Shown: positions 27,503 to 36,413 of the stretch, one piece after another | How positions within the stretch are numbered: the first letter of the stretch is position 1 | How the letters are laid out: the number at the start of each line of letters is the position of its first letter | From: Thiohalobacter sp. IOR34 | GTDB lineage: Bacteria; Pseudomonadota; Gammaproteobacteria; Thiohalobacterales; Thiohalobacteraceae | DNA: 64,000 nucleotides | Direction: 5' to 3' | NCBI RefSeq assembly: GCF_030406045.1 | Contig: NZ_CP128988.1 | Coordinates: 2,691,001 to 2,755,000 of the forward strand | The notes under the pieces: model-generated | Told to the model about the DNA's origin: nothing | Databases searched by the model: none | The model's input: the letters and a program-made list of their open reading frames with translations, nothing else | Program-made: the position numbers and the translations under genes

Positions 27503-28728
27503 TGCCGAACCTCGCCGATTCTAGAACTTATGAACCGCGCCAACGGCCCCGCATGGGATTCAAAATGGAAACATCTTTCCGCAACCTTCTGACCCGCCGC
27601 CCCAATCTCCGCCGCCCTGTCTGAATCGTCCAGCACGAACTGCATACATGACGCAATGGATTCGACGGACTCCGGCTCTGCAATCAATGCCGAGTCCTGA
27701 TGTCTCAAGTATCTATCTACATCCCCTACCCGGGTAACGATCACCGGAGTTCCTGACGCCAGATATTCCCCCAGCTTGGTTGGAAAACCCAGCCCGGCAT
27801 AGACACTGCTCGTCCTGCAACACAGCAGGCCCACGGCATTTTGGTACGCCCACACGAGCTCCCTTCTGCTCAGCAAGCCCACGAATATCACACGCCCCCC
27901 CAAGCCCGCAGCCTTCATAGCTTCCAGAACCCGGCGCTGGTCACCGGCGCTGACATTTCCGGTAAATGCCAGATAAACATCATCCCTTTGACGACAGACC
28001 TTGATGAAGGCCTCCACAATATAGGCAACACCGTCTTTTTCCACAAATGATCCCGAATTAAGGAAAAACCGGATCCCTGACAACTGAGGCACCTCTTGGC
28101 TAACCGGAAACGAATAGAGTTTCACGTCCGTAAGAATCGGCAACATAAAAATCCGCTCGCCTTCCAGCCCCTTATTGCGGTAATACAAGGCTATTCCCTC
28201 CGAAATCGGTATAACCCCCTTCGCAATACGCGGTACCAGGAACTCCATCAACCGTTCGGAAAAATTCAAAAGGCGTCCTACGAGATGCCGCTTGGAACCA
28301 CCTGTCGCCTTGGACCTCACCTCACATGCTTCAACAAATACGGGAATACCGAGAATCCGCGCAACCAACAACGGCACGCCATGCTTCAGGAAACTGGGGG
28401 TATACAGAAGAAGATAGTCGATTTCCCTATCGGCATTCATAGCCATCAACACCCTAGCCGCCCCGACAATTCCACGCCACGTATCCATAAAGGCGGGCAC
28501 AAGCCCCGAAGGACGAACGGTGTTGCCGCTGAGATATACGAAGTCGACACCATCAACATTCCCCGACACCGCCGCATTTTCTTCCACCGGCTTCTTCAGG
28601 GTGGGCTGAAGAAGCGCAACATTCACCGGCGCCCCCCCGATATCCAGCGCCCTGGCAATCAGGCGCAGCCGTGTTGCAGTGGCGTTTCCTTCCGGAAAGT
28701 CGCCGATCGCAAGCAAGAGGCCCTTCAT
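27499..28728 (-). CDS. Glycosyltransferase, family 4
   Basis: About 409 residues with a GT-B layout. MKGLLLAIGDFPEGNATATR begins the acceptor half, with LLYTPSFLKHGVPLLVARIL and VFVEACEVRSKA. The donor half has FFLNSGSFVEKDGVAYIV, RVIFVGLLSRRELVWAYQNA and LGFPTKLGEYLASGTPVIVT. The start is ATG at 28728 with AAGAGA upstream; a TTG at 28734 would add two residues. It is coupled to the sulfotransferase downstream and lies 16 bases after the next gene. The donor sugar is unknown. Confidence 0.85.
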   Translation of the reverse strand: MKGLLLAIGDFPEGNATATRLRLIARALDIGGAPVNVALLQPTLKKPVEENAAVSGNVDGVDFVYLSGNTVRPSGLVPAFMDTWRGIVGAARVLMAMNADREIDYLLLYTPSFLKHGVPLLVARILGIPVFVEACEVRSKATGGSKRHLVGRLLNFSERLMEFLVPRIAKGVIPISEGIALYYRNKGLEGERIFMLPILTDVKLYSFPVSQEVPQLSGIRFFLNSGSFVEKDGVAYIVEAFIKVCRQRDDVYLAFTGNVSAGDQRRVLEAMKAAGLGGRVIFVGLLSRRELVWAYQNAVGLLCCRTSSVYAGLGFPTKLGEYLASGTPVIVTRVGDVDRYLRHQDSALIAEPESVESIASCMQFVLDDSDRAAEIGAAGQKVAERCFHFESHAGPLARFISSRIGEVRQ

Positions 28729-28744
28729 TTGCAATCTCTTATCA

Positions 28745-29659
28745 TTACGAAAGCCGGTAACCGCGCCGGTCTCTCAGCAGGGAATAAGCGAGTCTCATTG
28801 CGTCGCCAGGAACGTCTCGCCATGATCCGGCAACTTCCCCTAATTCACGTAACAGCTCGCTTCTCTGGTAGCCCATGACACCGAGACGGTAGTCGCCGAC
28901 CCATTCGAGGTAGCGTCGACACCACATCCTCCTCAGCGGCGATGCCAACGTCGTTCGCCATTTTTCCAGAGGCTCCTGCGCCATCCTTGTATAATTCTTC
29001 ACGCCGCTCTTGTCGCCCATGCGCCCACCAAGGCGAATTTCCGAAAAGGACTCCACCAGTCCCGGCTCGAAATCCAACCCCAAATACTCGAAGATACCTT
29101 CAAGAACGCTATCCGGATCGCGGAGCAGATTTTCATATTGAACGACATGGATCCTCTCACCATATCGCTCTTGCACACGCACGAGATTTGCCAGCCCGTC
29201 GAACAGATCGATCCTGTAATTAGAAAGCCGCCAGACACCTCCGTAGCTGTGAATCCTGGACCCAAGCGTCGCCAGCGGATTCCTCCAAAGAAGAAGGAAC
29301 TTGGCATCCGGGAACCCCTCAACGATATGATGCGCGACAAGGTGGTAACGAGGCGTCTTATCCAGGAAGTACCGGGTGTCGTGGCCGGTCAGCTCACTAT
29401 ACAGCTTCTCCGCAAAGGCGCGGACGGCCGCATGGTAACTGTCCATTCCCCTCGGAAGCACGCCACAGAGATCTGCGATAGCATTCTCCAATGTTTGCTG
29501 CGAATAACGTGCTTGGCATAAGCCGTTCTCGAATGGCACATACAATGGCAACAATACCCACGGCTCCGACGTTGTGGCGATCTGCGAATGCCCGGACAGC
29601 ACCCTCTGGAGCAGAGTCGAACCCGAACGTGGCAGGGAGAACAGGAAAAGAGGGATCAT
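28745..29659 (-). CDS. PAPS-dependent sulfotransferase (2 of 4)
   Basis: A 304-residue protein starting with the 5'-phosphosulfate loop FLFSLPRSGSTLLQRVLSGH (residues 5-24). The 3'-phosphate region follows at AKFLLLWRNPLATLGSRIHS. The overall form is that of bacterial sulfotransferases of polysaccharide loci. No export signal is seen. The ATG overlaps the stop of the upstream polymerase gene as ATGA (29656-29659). It is only distantly similar by eye to the other three sulfotransferases, so each may modify a different position. Confidence 0.87.
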   Translation of the reverse strand: MIPLFLFSLPRSGSTLLQRVLSGHSQIATTSEPWVLLPLYVPFENGLCQARYSQQTLENAIADLCGVLPRGMDSYHAAVRAFAEKLYSELTGHDTRYFLDKTPRYHLVAHHIVEGFPDAKFLLLWRNPLATLGSRIHSYGGVWRLSNYRIDLFDGLANLVRVQERYGERIHVVQYENLLRDPDSVLEGIFEYLGLDFEPGLVESFSEIRLGGRMGDKSGVKNYTRMAQEPLEKWRTTLASPLRRMWCRRYLEWVGDYRLGVMGYQRSELLRELGEVAGSWRDVPGDAMRLAYSLLRDRRGYRLS

Positions 29660-30987
29660 GGCGCGCTGTCCTTCGGGCTGGCGGTGGAGCTGTTCATTCT
29701 GACCCAGTTAAAGCTGATCAAGGTTCCCAGCATCAACCACATCGTGCTGCTGATACCCCCATAAAATTCTACGGCAATAAAAAGGGCGACAATGGCGCCG
29801 ATAATCAGCGGCGGCTCTACCGGTAACAAAGGCGGAGCTGCCTGTTTGCTACCCCCTTTGAACGCAAGCCATATCAGACCGGCAACTCCAGCTACTGCGA
29901 GCGGCCCGCCTTGAAGAAGCAGTCTTAACCACATGTTATGGATATGTTCTATCAGCGGTTGCCATTTCCGATACGTCTCGTAACTGACACCAAGCGGCTC
30001 CACCGCCAGCAAGGCAAGTGCCTGAGAATATGATTCTAGCCTCTCGACGGCAGTATGCTCGGCTCGCTCACCGCCCATCTGGCTGATCCGCTCGACGATA
30101 TCGGACCCGAACGCCACCATAATTCCGGGGAGAACAACCATTCCAGCCAAAAACAGGCCAATAATGGCATTTCTTTGTTTACCCGTGGCGGTCTGCAGTC
30201 GCCGCCACCCCCAATACGCGCACAATGCCAGGATAGTACCAAACAACATATTACGGGACTGCGAGCCCGCCAGCCCGAGCAACAGCGCAAGCCAGACCCC
30301 CAGTTTTCCGACGCGGGACCCAAGAAACCCCAACGCCTCGCGGCCATGCGAGACCATCAACACGGCAACAAAGCCGTAAAGGATCGACAGGTCACCATAA
30401 CTGCTGAACAGCCCGATCGATTTCGGGAGCCACCCCTCGCCAATCCTGCTCTCCGCAAATCGTTCCACTGGCAGCCGTATCACCCCCAGCGCTACCAGGA
30501 ATGCCGACAAGCCGCCAATTACCGCCACGACAACGATCAGCTTTTTCATGATACGGAGTGTCCTCAGATCCCGTATATAGAGCGCCGGGGCAAAAAAGTA
30601 GAAGCTGTCCCGCACTATGTTCCATACCGCTTCGCGGGGAAATACCGGCGAGGCGGCAAATTTTGCAAGCACGGCGATACCGTACAGGGTGTACAAAGCC
30701 AACATGGCCCAAAGGATCTGGACGCGCCGAACGACGATCGCCTGGTCCCGTAGACGCGGCAGGAACACCGCGGAAAGACAGAGAAAAGGCGCGAGCAGAT
30801 TATCAATCGAGTAGGTCGCCACGACGGAATAGCGGTAAAAGGGCAGAGAAAGAACCCAAAGACAGAAAATTCCGAACAGCAAACCATGCCTCTGCGACCC
30901 GATATCATAAGCGGCACCAACCAGCGCCTCACTGGGACCAGAATCCGCCGTGACCCGCCTAGCCTGCCGTTGTCCCTTCAGCCACAC
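29656..30987 (-). CDS. O-antigen ligase/Wzy-like polysaccharide polymerase
   Basis: A 443-residue protein with about ten membrane segments. It has a large periplasmic loop before HNMWLRLLLQGGPLAVAGVAG, a block characteristic of the O-antigen ligase/polymerase (Wzy_C, WaaL) superfamily. SIGLFSSYGDLSILYGF and GLAGSQSRNMLFGTILAL resemble the conserved middle part. In this setting a Wzy-type polymerase of the EPS repeat is the likely role. The start is GTG at 30985-30987, three bases after the previous gene's stop, so an ATG further in cannot be excluded. Confidence 0.82.
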   Translation of the reverse strand: MWLKGQRQARRVTADSGPSEALVGAAYDIGSQRHGLLFGIFCLWVLSLPFYRYSVVATYSIDNLLAPFLCLSAVFLPRLRDQAIVVRRVQILWAMLALYTLYGIAVLAKFAASPVFPREAVWNIVRDSFYFFAPALYIRDLRTLRIMKKLIVVVAVIGGLSAFLVALGVIRLPVERFAESRIGEGWLPKSIGLFSSYGDLSILYGFVAVLMVSHGREALGFLGSRVGKLGVWLALLLGLAGSQSRNMLFGTILALCAYWGWRRLQTATGKQRNAIIGLFLAGMVVLPGIMVAFGSDIVERISQMGGERAEHTAVERLESYSQALALLAVEPLGVSYETYRKWQPLIEHIHNMWLRLLLQGGPLAVAGVAGLIWLAFKGGSKQAAPPLLPVEPPLIIGAIVALFIAVEFYGGISSTMWLMLGTLISFNWVRMNSSTASPKDSAP

Positions 30988-30990
30988 CGT

Positions 30991-31773
30991 TCAGCCCTCC
31001 CCTGTCCGCAACATCGTCCGATAGGGAGTACCAGTCAGAGCCGCCTCAATGTCTCCACAATTCTCTATCAGCTCGTCATGATTTGCCGGGTTGAGCTTCT
31101 CCATCCGGGAGGCAAGCGATCTTGGCGGACAGCCGAGAAATTCAAGACAATTCCCAAGACCACCCTCGTCGGCAGCGATATCCTCGTAAACAACGGAAAA
31201 GACCGGGACCCCGAGACGCCCTAGCACGATACCGAACAGGCGTTGGTCCCTCTCGCGCCGCCTCAATTGTTGTAGCAGCAACTTGGGGTCCACATGAAGT
31301 TTTACTCGCTGGAACTCTCCTCCTTGCTCGGCATGCGCCACTTTTCTCGCCTTCTTGGCCATGCTCGACAACACAATATCGAGCACATTCCTGCGAATCA
31401 GATGGATGATCCGAAGCCGGCGCCGGCGGATATACCACAGCGTTTCCGGCCACTGCACAATCTGGCTGTACATCAACTTCAACCCTATGGCCCGCTTTTC
31501 CGGGTGGGCAGCGAAGACCTCGTCAAGATAACGAAAAACCCCAACCGGCCGGATAAGACGCTCGATCCCGCGCAGACCCCTCCGGTAAGTCTGCCAATAT
31601 ACCTGATCCTTGTACTTGCCCCAGTCGGGCGTGCCTTCACCCTTGCGGAGAAACAGCTCCGTATAGCTTGCTATATCCGGATGACTGTTCAGCAAATCTG
31701 TCAGCCACGTGGACCCGCTGCGTTGCGTGGAAACCGTGACAAAGTGCGTTCTTGCCTCATTCAGCCGCGTCAT
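30991..31773 (-). CDS. PAPS-dependent sulfotransferase (3 of 4)
   Basis: A 260-residue protein starting MTRLNEARTHFVTVSTQRSG. TQRSGSTWLTDLLNSHPDIA is the 5'-phosphosulfate loop and RLRIIHLIRRNVLDIVLSSM the 3'-phosphate part, resembling Stf0/LPS-sulfotransferase-like proteins. The ATG at 31771-31773 follows GGGGGGAG and overlaps the end of the flippase gene by 17 bases. A longer frame upstream is a shadow inside that gene. It is predicted to sulfate the glycan in the cytosol. Confidence 0.85.
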   Translation of the reverse strand: MTRLNEARTHFVTVSTQRSGSTWLTDLLNSHPDIASYTELFLRKGEGTPDWGKYKDQVYWQTYRRGLRGIERLIRPVGVFRYLDEVFAAHPEKRAIGLKLMYSQIVQWPETLWYIRRRRLRIIHLIRRNVLDIVLSSMAKKARKVAHAEQGGEFQRVKLHVDPKLLLQQLRRRERDQRLFGIVLGRLGVPVFSVVYEDIAADEGGLGNCLEFLGCPPRSLASRMEKLNPANHDELIENCGDIEAALTGTPYRTMLRTGEG

Positions 31774-33964
31774 TCTCCCCCCCCGCCTTGCGTGCGGCGC
31801 CGTCGAGCCAGCGCATGAATCCTTGCCCGGAAAGGATACGGCAAATAAGGCGGGCAAACGCCTGAGGCTCAAGACGATTGCCACCCCGTTTGCCCTTGTA
31901 ATATTCCTTACGCAAGGTGCCGGTATCCGGATCCAAGAGCGCCTCATCCAGATCCACGAGATAGGCATCATGGTCCGCCGCCCAGCGGCGCAGAGCGGCG
32001 TTAAATTCGAGGGACAGCCGGGTTCGTTCCCACTGGGAGGCACTGAGCCCCGGCCTTTGCACGTCCATCGCAGCCGCGTCGCTGTCGCGCACAGACGGGA
32101 GCGGTATGGTGACCAGGGCCACGCGATGCCCCCGAGCCTGGCATAATTCCATAAACTCGAAGTAACGCAGCAAGGATTCTTCGATAACCTCCCGGGCGGT
32201 CACTCCCGCCTGCTCCGCCTTTTTCCAGGCCCTATATCCCACATCGACCTCGCCCAGCAGGAAGAGCAACGGCCTGTGCCGAGGCATCCGGGACAGCCAC
32301 TCCCCGAAAATCCTCGCAGCGCCGGTACGCGAATTGAGGTTGGCCAGCCCGTAGGCCGTGGCCCCTTGCACCACCGTGGCCCGGAAATAGACACCCGGCA
32401 TGCAGCCGGTGCGGTTGACGACCGGGAATATGTTGCAGTGGGAATCCCCCATGCATTCGACGACCCGCACCCGCAGCAAGGCGCAGGCCAAGTCTTCAAG
32501 CGGTCGCAGCAGCCGCTCCAGGCGGTAGAACAGTGGCACCCGGTGCGCGCGCCGCACCAGTTCGCCGCGCAGCCAGAACCAAGAATCCCGGATGTAGCCC
32601 ACGCCGGCAAAGGTGGTAATGCCGAGCACACGCCGGGCAAACAGCGCCATGAGGAGGTTCTGCAGCGCCAGGCCGGAGGCGTAGCCCAGGGCCACGCCCG
32701 CCGCGCCATGGGTCTGAACCAGCGCCAGGCTCATCACCACGCCGACGAGCCCGCCGCCCACGGCGGCACGCATCAACAGCCCCTGCTGATCGCACATCGC
32801 CAGCACATTGCCCGGCGATCCGGTGAGCACATTGACGGCTTGCCCGGCCGCCATGATGACCAGCACCCAGGCGCCGGCGGCGAAATACTCCCCATAGAGG
32901 ATGCGCAGCACCTCGCCACTGAACAGGATCACGAGGGACAGCAGCGCCAGCGCGGGCACCGCGGCCAGGGTCGCAGTCGAACGCAACATGCGTTCAAGCT
33001 CCCCCCTTTTTCCCTGGGCATGCAGCTCGGCGATCATGGGCGGGATGACGTGGTTTACCAGGCTGATCGGCAGGGCCACGAGCTGCATCAGCCGGTACGC
33101 CGCCCCATAGATCGCCACCTGGTCGGCCCCGGCCAGCGCGCCCAGCAGCCAAAGATGCGTCTCGCCGAGGGCGAGAATGGAAAAGCTGGACACAAACAGG
33201 GGCGCGCTCAAACGCAGCACCGGACCGAGCGCCAGGCCGCGCGCCGGCGCCAGCCTGGACCAGTGGTCGCGCCACAGCAGCCAGCCGCCGGTCAGGAGGG
33301 TCAGGCCGAAAGCGGCCAAGCCGATCCCCAAGGCTGTCTGCAGGCTGACCTGTCCAACGGCCAGCCACAGCCCTCCCAGCAGCAGGGCCGTGAAAAACTG
33401 GGTCTGCGCCCCCTCGTACACCGCGGCCCGTGCAAAATCGTGAAATCCGCGAAACGCCTTGGACAGCAGCATCTGGCCTTCACGCGCGACTATCCACAAC
33501 GCGGTCAGGCCCGCGAACGCCGCCACTTGCCCGGAACCAAAGACATGCTCGGCCAGCAGCGAGCCGCCCCCCAACACATAACCGCCGGACACCACCAGTG
33601 CCCCAAGCGCAGCGATCACCAGAATCCCGCGCAGCGACCGCCTGACCCCGGCCTCGTCTCCGATGGCCATGCCCGCGGCGACCAGCCGCACGATTGAGTG
33701 ATGGGTGCCGAACTGCGCGAGCGTCGAGCCAAGCAGCGCAATACTTGCAAGGATGAAATAGGTGGCCATGTCCTCCGGAGCAAGCATGCGGGCGAGCAGC
33801 GCCGTTACCAGCATCCCGCACAATGCCTGGATGCCGCGCCCGAACACCATCCAGAGTCCGCCGGAAAGCAGGCGTGAACCGACCGAGCGGCGGCGCGCCG
33901 CGCGCCCTGTCGTCACCGCCGACAGGCTTTCAACATTGGGGCTGTCGCTGCTCGTCCCGGTCAT
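31757..33964 (-). CDS. Oligosaccharide flippase (Wzx-like) fused to an SGNH/GDSL-like domain
   Basis: 735 residues. Positions about 30-455 form a 12-14-segment MATE/Wzx-type flippase (FGRGIQALCGMLVTALLARM, PEDMATYFILASIALLGS, NVLTGSPGNVLAMCDQQG), expected to move lipid-linked repeats across the inner membrane. After a basic linker (about 455-500) comes a soluble domain of about 230 residues. It has SGNH-like blocks: VVECMGDSHCNIFP (Ser block, GDSH), RPLLFLLGEVDVGYRAW and a C-terminal stretch near GNRLEPQAFARL, where the usual catalytic Asp-x-x-His is not obvious. The domain could add or remove acyl groups. I do not know this fusion as a standard architecture. Confidence 0.82.
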   Translation of the reverse strand: MTGTSSDSPNVESLSAVTTGRAARRRSVGSRLLSGGLWMVFGRGIQALCGMLVTALLARMLAPEDMATYFILASIALLGSTLAQFGTHHSIVRLVAAGMAIGDEAGVRRSLRGILVIAALGALVVSGGYVLGGGSLLAEHVFGSGQVAAFAGLTALWIVAREGQMLLSKAFRGFHDFARAAVYEGAQTQFFTALLLGGLWLAVGQVSLQTALGIGLAAFGLTLLTGGWLLWRDHWSRLAPARGLALGPVLRLSAPLFVSSFSILALGETHLWLLGALAGADQVAIYGAAYRLMQLVALPISLVNHVIPPMIAELHAQGKRGELERMLRSTATLAAVPALALLSLVILFSGEVLRILYGEYFAAGAWVLVIMAAGQAVNVLTGSPGNVLAMCDQQGLLMRAAVGGGLVGVVMSLALVQTHGAAGVALGYASGLALQNLLMALFARRVLGITTFAGVGYIRDSWFWLRGELVRRAHRVPLFYRLERLLRPLEDLACALLRVRVVECMGDSHCNIFPVVNRTGCMPGVYFRATVVQGATAYGLANLNSRTGAARIFGEWLSRMPRHRPLLFLLGEVDVGYRAWKKAEQAGVTAREVIEESLLRYFEFMELCQARGHRVALVTIPLPSVRDSDAAAMDVQRPGLSASQWERTRLSLEFNAALRRWAADHDAYLVDLDEALLDPDTGTLRKEYYKGKRGGNRLEPQAFARLICRILSGQGFMRWLDGAARKAGGENDAAE

Positions 33965-34039
33965 GGCAAAAAGGGGAAAATAGGCGTCCAGCCCAACAAA
34001 AGCGAGGACGCGGCAGCGGCGAATTCAAGGAATCCCGTT

Positions 34040-35509
34040 TTACCAGAACGCATAGACCGGACCTTTCACGCCGGGCAAACCGCGCCGCACTGCAAGCGGT
34101 CTGCCTTCCAAATCCCATACCTCTTTTGCCCCGGACAAGAGCGCAGTCAGATCCCGTCCATCGGACCAGATCACGGACACGTCCTTCTTGCCAGCGAAGC
34201 GGTACTCCCAGATCCCGGCTTGAGCCGGTATGCGACCAGCGGCCGGCCTCGCTCCGGACAACGTATCGCTCAGCACGCGGAAGGCACGGCTCGCGACGGT
34301 CGGCTTGAATAGCGTTGGATCGGCCGTCGACGGGAACAGTCGAGCGACCCTACCGGTGCCCTCGCTATCTCGTATATTCCAGTAAAGCGCTCTGTTGATG
34401 CCGTGCCCGAACAGGATAGCAAACACCTTGACCGTATTCGAAGCGTGCTGCAAATCAGAGTAATAACGCAGGTCCAGCATTCGGCGCATCTTTCCGTGGG
34501 AGTCGCGTTTCCGTTTGGTACGCAACCCATAACCCACCTCTGCCGCAATGATAGGGCGCTCGGCGCCGGCAGCGCGCATTTCCGCGTCAATCCACTTCAA
34601 GGTCTGCTCCAAGGCACGCCAGCCGCCGTAATAGTGCAACTGAAACAGATCGCTCCCCATGGGCAAATGGATGGCATCGCGAACAAAGGCTATTCGCCTC
34701 TGAACGTCACTGTCGTTCAACAGTCTGAAAAGCCCAATCTTCCCCTCGACCTTGATGCCGCCCCGACCTTTCCAGGCCTCCCAATAGTCATGGGCGGCGG
34801 ACAGCCCTTTGCTTTTCCATATATCATGCGCAACGGCCAGTGCGATTGACTTGTCACTGAAACCGGAATTGGCGACCTTGGCCGTCGGATCGACGCTCTT
34901 GATTGCCTTGATCGCTGTTGCCAGTACTTTTCCATACTGGGAATACTCAAGCACCATCGGCCGATCGCTTGACGCCAGCCCGGAACGCGACTTCGCCAGG
35001 TCCAACTCGGCCTCGTTCCCAATCAAAAAGATGGATACCCTGCCCTTGAAAGCCTGGGCCAAGGCACGCACCCATGCAAAATAGCCGGCGTCATAGCCGT
35101 ATTCGGGTGAGTTAGACTCTGACAGCCGGTCATAGATCTGAGGCGATTCGAGTATCCGGAACACTACGCCAACCCCATGTTTCTCGTGAACCTCAACCAC
35201 CCTATGCAGGCGATGGAATTGGCGATTGTTGTCCACCCATTGCCGGACATCCACGATGTTCCATTCGCCCCCCGCAGCCCCAAGGTGAGCAATGTTTTCC
35301 TCCAGAAAAATCCATCGATCACGCGCAATGGGATCCAACTTGACTTCATCGAGAAACTTTCCATCCTTCCACATGAAAGGCGCAACAGGAGCACGGATCC
35401 CTAGGCTGACCGGATCTGCCACCGCTGCCCGTGCGGCAACCACCATTGCACACACCAACATGGCGATACACTTCCAACCGACGGCATTGAACCGGCAACC
35501 AAGAATCAC
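34040..35509 (-). CDS. Secreted glycoside hydrolase-like protein (clan GH-A TIM barrel)
   Basis: About 489 residues with an N-terminal hydrophobic signal (CIAMLVCAMVVAARAAVADP), so it should be exported. The barrel carries SIFLIGNEAELD, where the Asn-Glu pair matches the acid/base of clan GH-A, and ERPIIAAEVGYGLRT, where Glu matches the nucleophile; LFQLHYYGGW lies between. It resembles GH39/GH5-like enzymes found in EPS loci, but I cannot assign a family or substrate. The start is GTG at 35507-35509 with GAGG five bases upstream; a GTG at 35515 is the alternative. It may trim or release the polymer. Confidence 0.75.
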   Translation of the reverse strand: MILGCRFNAVGWKCIAMLVCAMVVAARAAVADPVSLGIRAPVAPFMWKDGKFLDEVKLDPIARDRWIFLEENIAHLGAAGGEWNIVDVRQWVDNNRQFHRLHRVVEVHEKHGVGVVFRILESPQIYDRLSESNSPEYGYDAGYFAWVRALAQAFKGRVSIFLIGNEAELDLAKSRSGLASSDRPMVLEYSQYGKVLATAIKAIKSVDPTAKVANSGFSDKSIALAVAHDIWKSKGLSAAHDYWEAWKGRGGIKVEGKIGLFRLLNDSDVQRRIAFVRDAIHLPMGSDLFQLHYYGGWRALEQTLKWIDAEMRAAGAERPIIAAEVGYGLRTKRKRDSHGKMRRMLDLRYYSDLQHASNTVKVFAILFGHGINRALYWNIRDSEGTGRVARLFPSTADPTLFKPTVASRAFRVLSDTLSGARPAAGRIPAQAGIWEYRFAGKKDVSVIWSDGRDLTALLSGAKEVWDLEGRPLAVRRGLPGVKGPVYAFW

Positions 35510-35524
35510 AAGCACCTCTACCCA

Positions 35525-36379
35525 CTATGCGTCATACCAGTACCCAAGATCCCTGCCAAACTTTTGTTCCAGGAATTCACGATCCTTCTCGTAGTAACGC
35601 ACCAGCGCCTGCCTGACCACAGCCGGCATATTAGAGGCTGGAGCAAAGTTCACCGGCTTACTACCCTGCTTGCTCTCGGGCAACAACTCTGAATCAACCC
35701 CAAGAAATTCGCATACGCGACGCAGCTCCTTGTCACCGTCAACCTGAATGTCGTCAAAAAACATATAGTGAATACGCTCGACGGGGACAACACTTTCCCA
35801 CGCCTCGATATTGCGGCGGTAGTCGCCGCGAATAAGAATGCCTTCGTCGTGCGTCAAGCCAACCAGATAGTCAAGACCAGTATCGCCGGCCTTGGCGCCA
35901 TAGCCATACCACGTTCTGCGCCGCATCACCGACCAAGCTCGTTCTATGGGATTTCTGAGAATGTATATAATCTTCACACCAGGAAGATAGGCAGCCATCT
36001 CCTTTATACGGTCAATAGGCAGAATCGAATATGCCGGCGTAACATCCCCCTTCACACAACCGTGCCCTGCCTTAAAACACAGGGAATACCAACGCCGATG
36101 CAGCGGCGAATCCAGCCTGTATCGGTATCCACCTCTCGCATCTTCGACGTCGAAGTAATGCAATTCTTTTTCATGAGGTAGGTAAATCTGAGGATGGCGA
36201 GCCAGCCGATTATGAAGCCAGGTGGACGCCGCGCGCGGCGCCCCGATCCCCAAAAAATCGGGCTTTATATCACCCACCCATGGCATGAGCCACGCACGAA
36301 AGAGCCGCGATGTTCGCCTGTAAGCCTTAACCCACTGGCGGATCCTAATTTCAGTTTGCGGGAAACGTTCGAGCCGCAT
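35525..36379 (-). CDS. PAPS-dependent sulfotransferase (4 of 4), heparan-sulfotransferase-like
   Basis: A 284-residue protein. PDFLGIGAPRAASTWLHNRL is the 5'-phosphosulfate loop, and KIIYILRNPIERAWSVMRRR is the classic 3'-phosphate motif of heparan sulfate-type sulfotransferases. YLPHEKELHYFD and KGDVTPAYSIL also match that group. The ATG at 36379 follows GAGG nine bases upstream; a TTG at 36388 is an unlikely alternative. It lies just downstream of the PAPS synthase gene on the same strand (34 bases), which links sulfate activation directly to its use. Confidence 0.9.
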   Translation of the reverse strand: MRLERFPQTEIRIRQWVKAYRRTSRLFRAWLMPWVGDIKPDFLGIGAPRAASTWLHNRLARHPQIYLPHEKELHYFDVEDARGGYRYRLDSPLHRRWYSLCFKAGHGCVKGDVTPAYSILPIDRIKEMAAYLPGVKIIYILRNPIERAWSVMRRRTWYGYGAKAGDTGLDYLVGLTHDEGILIRGDYRRNIEAWESVVPVERIHYMFFDDIQVDGDKELRRVCEFLGVDSELLPESKQGSKPVNFAPASNMPAVVRQALVRYYEKDREFLEQKFGRDLGYWYDA

Positions 36380-36413
36380 TAGTAACAACCTCGTTGTCCA
36401 TGAAATACCTTAA

